From positions 1 through 18,465 of the forward strand of contig CAYUMU010000111.1 of assembly GCA_964445985.1 (NCBI GenBank): a DNA stretch of 18,465 nucleotides, given 5' to 3'. Shown here piece by piece: positions 15,600-18,465 of this stretch (positions within the stretch are counted from its first letter, which is position 1; every line of letters starts with the position of its first letter). The notes beneath the pieces are model-generated. The model was not told where the DNA came from. It was given only the letters and a program-made list of their open reading frames with translations, and did no database searches. The DNA is from CAYUMU01 sp964445985 (lineage in GTDB: Bacteria; Planctomycetota; Planctomycetia; Pirellulales; S012-138). The position numbers and the translations under genes were made by a program.

Positions 15600-15817
15600 A
15601 TGATCCGCCATCCTCGACGGCAATTCTTACTCGACTCGGGCCGCATGCCTGGTGGCCCTGGTCGCTGCAGGTGGAATTGCCGGCCGGCAAGCAGACGATC
15701 CTGGCCCGAGCGGTCGACGCCCTGGGCCGCAGCCAGCCTACCGAAGGCAGCATCCGCTGGAACCCCAGTGGCTATGAATGGAATGGCGTGGAACCGGTTA
15801 CGGTGATGGTGAACTGA
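15600..15817 (+). pseudogene. internally deleted sulfite-oxidase-like molybdoenzyme gene
   Basis: A strong Shine-Dalgarno (AGGAG, 15587-15591) precedes ATG 15600, which opens a Tat-like start MIRHPRRQFLLDSG. After about 15 codons the reading changes frame. From about 15644 to TGA 15815-15817 the frame two bases on encodes a clear C-terminus of the sulfite oxidase Mo-co dimerisation domain: AWWPWSLQVELPAG, then ILARAVDALGRSQP, then WNPSGYEWNGVEPVTVMV. Intact enzymes are several hundred residues long, so the molybdopterin-binding core and most of the dimerisation domain are gone. It looks like one internal deletion with an out-of-frame junction near 15640-15648. The product cannot be active. 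The next gene starts 51 bases later. Confidence 0.72.
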
Positions 15818-15868
15818 GCGGCCGAAATTCTTCTTCGATTCGATTCCCCGCGATCAGGAACGTCCTTC

Positions 15869-16993
15869 ATGTTGCACGGCTCACTCACGCGCCGCGAGGC
15901 CCTGCGCCAAACCCTGGCGGCCTCGGCCGGCTTGATGCTCAGCGGCGCGGTCGCCTCGTCTGGCAATCCAGCGCGAGCGGACGAAGCCGCGCCGGCGAAG
16001 CCGTTTCGCGTGCACGCCTGGCAGCGTGACGAGCGCAACCCGGTGCTGCCTCCCAGCGCGGCGACGTTCGATGCCACGTGCTGCATGAACCCCTTCGTGC
16101 TTCGCCGCGACGACGAGTATTGGCTGTTTTACGCGGGCGGCGACAAGGCCGGCCATCGCCGGATTTGCCTGGCCACCACGCCGGTGGATGATCTCACCCA
16201 GTGGAAGCGCCGCGGCCCTCTGTTCGATCTGGGCGGCAAAGACAGCTTTGATGAAACGTGGTGCGTGCTCCCCTGCGTGCACCGCATTGGCAACCAGTGG
16301 CATCTTTATTACACCGGCCGCAGTTCCCAGCGGGGGGCCGGCTTGCAAGGCTTTTGGGGGATGGGCCTGGCCACCAGCGACGACCTGGTCACTTGGAAGA
16401 AAACGTCGGTCGAGCCGATTTTGCGCGGGGACGGTTTCGAGCGTTGGCCGCACAATCGCGGCATTGCGGGCGGCGGCCGCATTATCGAAGTGCCCGATCC
16501 CGATCCCCTTAAATCCAATGCCGCTGGCGTGCTGTACCGCATGCACTACACGTTGCCCACCGGCACGCCCAGCAAAGACCTGATCGTGGATCAGGCCAAG
16601 CACGCGGTGATTGCCGACAGCCGCGATGGCCTGACCTGGTTCGACAAGCGCGTCCTGCTCAGTCCCCGGCTGGAAGCCAACTACGAAAACGCCGCCGCCA
16701 TCGCCCTGAATGTGTGGAAGGAGGGCGACGCGTGGAGGGCCATCTACGGTGGGATTGGCACGCGGTTTGGCGCCTATAGCATCTGCGAAGCCGAAAGCGC
16801 CGACGGCCTGGTTTGGCATCGCGGCCAGCCGGGCGAAAACCTGGCCATTCCTCCGCGGGGCAAGGGCTGGGAAAGCCGCATGACCACCTACCCCAACGTG
16901 ATCGAAGAAAACGGCCGCCTGCGGCTGTTCTATTGCGGCAATGGCTACGGTTCCACTGGCATTGGCACGGCCATCGCCGACAAACTCTCGTAG
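15869..16993 (+). CDS. Tat-exported GH43/GH32-like five-bladed propeller protein
   Basis: 374 residues from ATG 15869 with AGGA about nine bases upstream. The N-terminus TRREALRQTLAASAGLMLSG is a twin-arginine signal (R8-R9), with a likely cut after ARA at 35-37. The mature part has repeated blades of the form YWLFYAGGD, WHLYYTGRS, WRAIYGGIG and LRLFYCGNG, with S-x-D-x-x-x-W turns (TTPVDDLTQWKR, ATSDDLVTWKK, ADSRDGLTWFDK). This is the layout of glycoside hydrolase families 43/32/130. I cannot place the catalytic acids reliably, so the substrate is unknown. It is followed 52 bases later by the sialidase-like gene and probably co-transcribed, which suggests joint glycan degradation in the periplasm. 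Confidence 0.85.
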   Translation: MLHGSLTRREALRQTLAASAGLMLSGAVASSGNPARADEAAPAKPFRVHAWQRDERNPVLPPSAATFDATCCMNPFVLRRDDEYWLFYAGGDKAGHRRICLATTPVDDLTQWKRRGPLFDLGGKDSFDETWCVLPCVHRIGNQWHLYYTGRSSQRGAGLQGFWGMGLATSDDLVTWKKTSVEPILRGDGFERWPHNRGIAGGGRIIEVPDPDPLKSNAAGVLYRMHYTLPTGTPSKDLIVDQAKHAVIADSRDGLTWFDKRVLLSPRLEANYENAAAIALNVWKEGDAWRAIYGGIGTRFGAYSICEAESADGLVWHRGQPGENLAIPPRGKGWESRMTTYPNVIEENGRLRLFYCGNGYGSTGIGTAIADKLS

Positions 16994-17045
16994 GGCCACG
17001 GCCCGCGTCGCCACGATCATCTCTCATTCGATAAGGTCGCCGCCC

Positions 17046-18299
17046 ATGAAACGCTCTTTCTGCTCCGCATTGATCTGTCCATTGATTTTGTCGGCGATTT
17101 CCTTGGCCGAGGACCCGGTCGCGCGCTTCGGCGCGATGTCGCCCGAGGAAGTGCGCGCTTACGAGATCGAGGTGATGCGGAAGGTGGCCGACCTGGCGCT
17201 CATTCCGCCCAAGCTCAACACTTCGCCGCTGCCCGAGTACGACTACGACCAACTCGATTACGGCATGACGATCGGCATTGACCGGACGCCCGGCGGACGC
17301 CTTTGGGCTGCCTGGGTGGCCGGCGAAGATGGCCCCAAGGCATTCATGCTGGCGGCCAGCAGCGACGACGACGGCGAGACCTGGTCGAAGCCGCGGCTGG
17401 TGATCGACAGCCGCTCGAAGAACTATCCCATTCCTCGCAGCGTGATCGTGGGCAATTTATGGACCGATCCCCAGGGCCGGCTGTGGTTCTTCTTCGATCA
17501 AACCATGAACCACTTCGATGGCCGCGGCGGCCTGTGGGCCACCCGTTGCGACAACCCGGACGACGACGAACCGAAGTGGTCGGCCCCCCGCCGCATTTGG
17601 CATGGCTCGATGCTCAACAAGCCCACGGTGCTGGCTTCGGGCGAATGGATGTTGCCGGTGCAATTGCTCACGCACAGCCACGGCATCGGCCCTTTTGCCG
17701 GCATTTTCCCCGAGCTCGATCCGCTGCGCGGGGCCAACGTGTTTGTGTCGAACGATAACGGCGAAACCTTCGAGCGGCGCGGCGCGGTGCAATTCCCCGA
17801 GCCCGACTGGATTGAGCATCGGATCATCGAACGCAAGGATGGTTCGCTGTGGATGCTGGCCCGGACCAGGCAGGGCATCATGCAAAGCACCTCGACCGAC
17901 GGCGGCCGCACCTGGTCCACGCCGTCGTTCCCCGAGGGCGTGAAGCACCCCTCGGCCCGCTTCCACGTGCGACGGCTGGCCTCGGGCAGAATTCTGCTCG
18001 TTAAGCACGGCGATAAGATCGACGCCCATGAAGGCCGCGTCCAGCTTAGCGCCTGGCTCTCGGACGACGAAGGCCACACCTGGAAAGGCGGCCTGGTGCT
18101 CGATGAGCGCCGGGGCGTTTCCTACCCCGACGGCTTCCAAGCTCCCGACGGCGCGATCTACATTTCGTACGACCGCAATCGCAAGACCGATGGCGAAGTT
18201 TTGCTGGCCCGCTTTACCGAAGCCGACATCCTGGCGGGCAAACCGGTGGACCCCAAGTGCCGGTTGAAGACGTTGATCAGCAAGCCTGGGAAGAAATAA
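17046..18299 (+). CDS. secreted exo-alpha-sialidase-like (BNR/Asp-box) protein
   Basis: 417 residues from ATG 17046, chosen because it opens a Sec signal peptide (MKRSFCSALICPLILSAISLA) with AAGG upstream; the open frame extends further 5' without protein character. Four Asp boxes (S-x-D-x-G-x-T-W/F) mark a six-bladed sialidase propeller: SDDDGETW (106-113), SNDNGETF (235-242), STDGGRTW (283-290) and SDDEGHTW (339-346). The arrangement resembles GH33/BNR proteins abundant in Planctomycetes, which remove or bind terminal acidic sugars. The arginine triad and the Tyr/Glu nucleophile pair cannot be assigned with certainty, so enzymatic activity is inferred from the fold. The gene follows the GH43-like gene by 52 bases. 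Confidence 0.9.
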   Translation: MKRSFCSALICPLILSAISLAEDPVARFGAMSPEEVRAYEIEVMRKVADLALIPPKLNTSPLPEYDYDQLDYGMTIGIDRTPGGRLWAAWVAGEDGPKAFMLAASSDDDGETWSKPRLVIDSRSKNYPIPRSVIVGNLWTDPQGRLWFFFDQTMNHFDGRGGLWATRCDNPDDDEPKWSAPRRIWHGSMLNKPTVLASGEWMLPVQLLTHSHGIGPFAGIFPELDPLRGANVFVSNDNGETFERRGAVQFPEPDWIEHRIIERKDGSLWMLARTRQGIMQSTSTDGGRTWSTPSFPEGVKHPSARFHVRRLASGRILLVKHGDKIDAHEGRVQLSAWLSDDEGHTWKGGLVLDERRGVSYPDGFQAPDGAIYISYDRNRKTDGEVLLARFTEADILAGKPVDPKCRLKTLISKPGKK

Positions 18300-18305
18300 C
18301 CTGGC

Positions 18306-18350
18306 GGGGGGGGCGTGTTTGGCGGGGAATTTTTGGGGGTTGTGCTGGGG
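18306..18350 (+). other. G-rich tract with four G-runs
   Basis: Runs of G at 18306-18313, 18324-18327, 18335-18339 and 18347-18350 are separated by 10, 7 and 7 bases, compatible with a loose G-quadruplex in the nascent transcript or coding strand. It begins seven bases after the sialidase stop. Confidence 0.35.
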
Positions 18351-18391
18351 AACGATTGCCGAGGTGAGCGTAGCTCCGGCGCGAAGGAACT

Positions 18392-18411
18392 CTTGGCCGA
18401 GGGCGGCCAAG
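18392..18411 (+). terminator. terminator-like hairpin downstream of the sialidase gene
   Basis: CTTGGCC (18392-18398) is the reverse complement of GGCCAAG (18405-18411), loop GAGGGC. No T-run follows directly: three bases later (CCA) the probable group II intron starts. If the intron inserted here, the T-tract would now lie beyond its 3' end, outside the window. Confidence 0.45.
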
Positions 18412-18414
18412 CCA

Positions 18415-18465
18415 GTGCGCCTGTGACGGCGTTTGATCAGAAGGGTGCAAGTCCCTTCCAGGTCG
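18415..18465 (+). mobile_element. probable 5' end of a group II intron, cut by the window edge
   Basis: The stretch begins GTGCG (18415-18419), the conserved group II intron 5' splice sequence. It continues with CGCC/GGCG pairing and the hairpin GAAGGG (18440-18445), loop TGCAAGT, CCCTTC (18453-18458). A GGGUGCAAGUCCC hairpin is characteristic of domain I of bacterial group II introns. Its place three bases behind a stable stem-loop is what group IIC introns select. The ribozyme core, reverse transcriptase gene and 3' end would lie beyond the window, so the call rests on about 50 bases. Confidence 0.5.

Noticed and set aside
15881..18410. Long minus-strand open frames at 15881-17020 and 17457-18410
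   Set aside because: They are antisense to the GH43-like and sialidase-like genes, whose signal peptides and Asp boxes establish the plus strand as coding.

Overview
The window is GC-rich bacterial DNA, most likely from a member of the Planctomycetota (Pirellulales-like). This is inferred from the gene content: a DUF1570-type putative metalloprotease, secreted Asp-box sialidase-like and five-bladed-propeller proteins, a Bacillus/Amycolatopsis-type MenC, long weakly organised intergenic regions, and many genes without strong ribosome binding sites. No rRNA or other direct taxonomic marker is present, so the assignment is an inference.

Left part (1-3390). A probable integrase relic (367-669, minus) lies next to tRNA-Arg(UCU) (779-852, minus), as expected for an old integration at a tRNA gene. 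A secreted kelch-type propeller gene (1058-1995, plus) has its signal peptide in a different frame from its body, which points to a one-base deletion in a C4 run at 1151-1154. It converges with, and overlaps by 20 bases, a DUF1570 HExxH metalloprotease-like gene (1976-3055, minus).

Middle part (3391-9221). A prenyltransferase/squalene-cyclase-fold protein (plus) is followed by a small membrane protein. Then come MenC (o-succinylbenzoate synthase, minus) and, upstream of it in the same direction, a [2Fe-2S] ferredoxin with adrenodoxin-type cysteine spacing. A small Pro-rich membrane protein (plus) diverges from these. A helical TPR-like protein and a SAM-dependent methyltransferase follow on the minus strand.

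Isoprenoid block (9318-13431, minus). Transcription would run ispA (prenyl diphosphate synthase), dxs (first MEP-pathway enzyme; start overlaps the ispA stop by one base), then rlmN (23S rRNA/tRNA adenine-C2 methyltransferase). With menC a few kilobases away, the window holds two inputs to menaquinone: the naphthoquinone ring precursor and the prenyl tail. A gene-free stretch of 624 bases (13432-14055) precedes the block.

Right part (14056-18465, plus). A prepilin-peptidase-like membrane protein keeps the zinc cysteines but has lost the GxGD catalytic motif. After it lie the remains of a Tat-exported sulfite-oxidase-like gene with only its two ends left, a Tat-exported GH43/GH32-like propeller protein, and a Sec-exported sialidase-like protein with four Asp boxes. 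The window ends in what looks like the 5' end of a group II intron directly behind a terminator-like hairpin.

I found no CRISPR array, defence island or evident new multi-gene system. The most noteworthy points are the collapsed sulfite oxidase gene, the kelch frameshift, the GxGD-less prepilin peptidase, the probable group II intron at a hairpin, and the integrase relic beside the tRNA.
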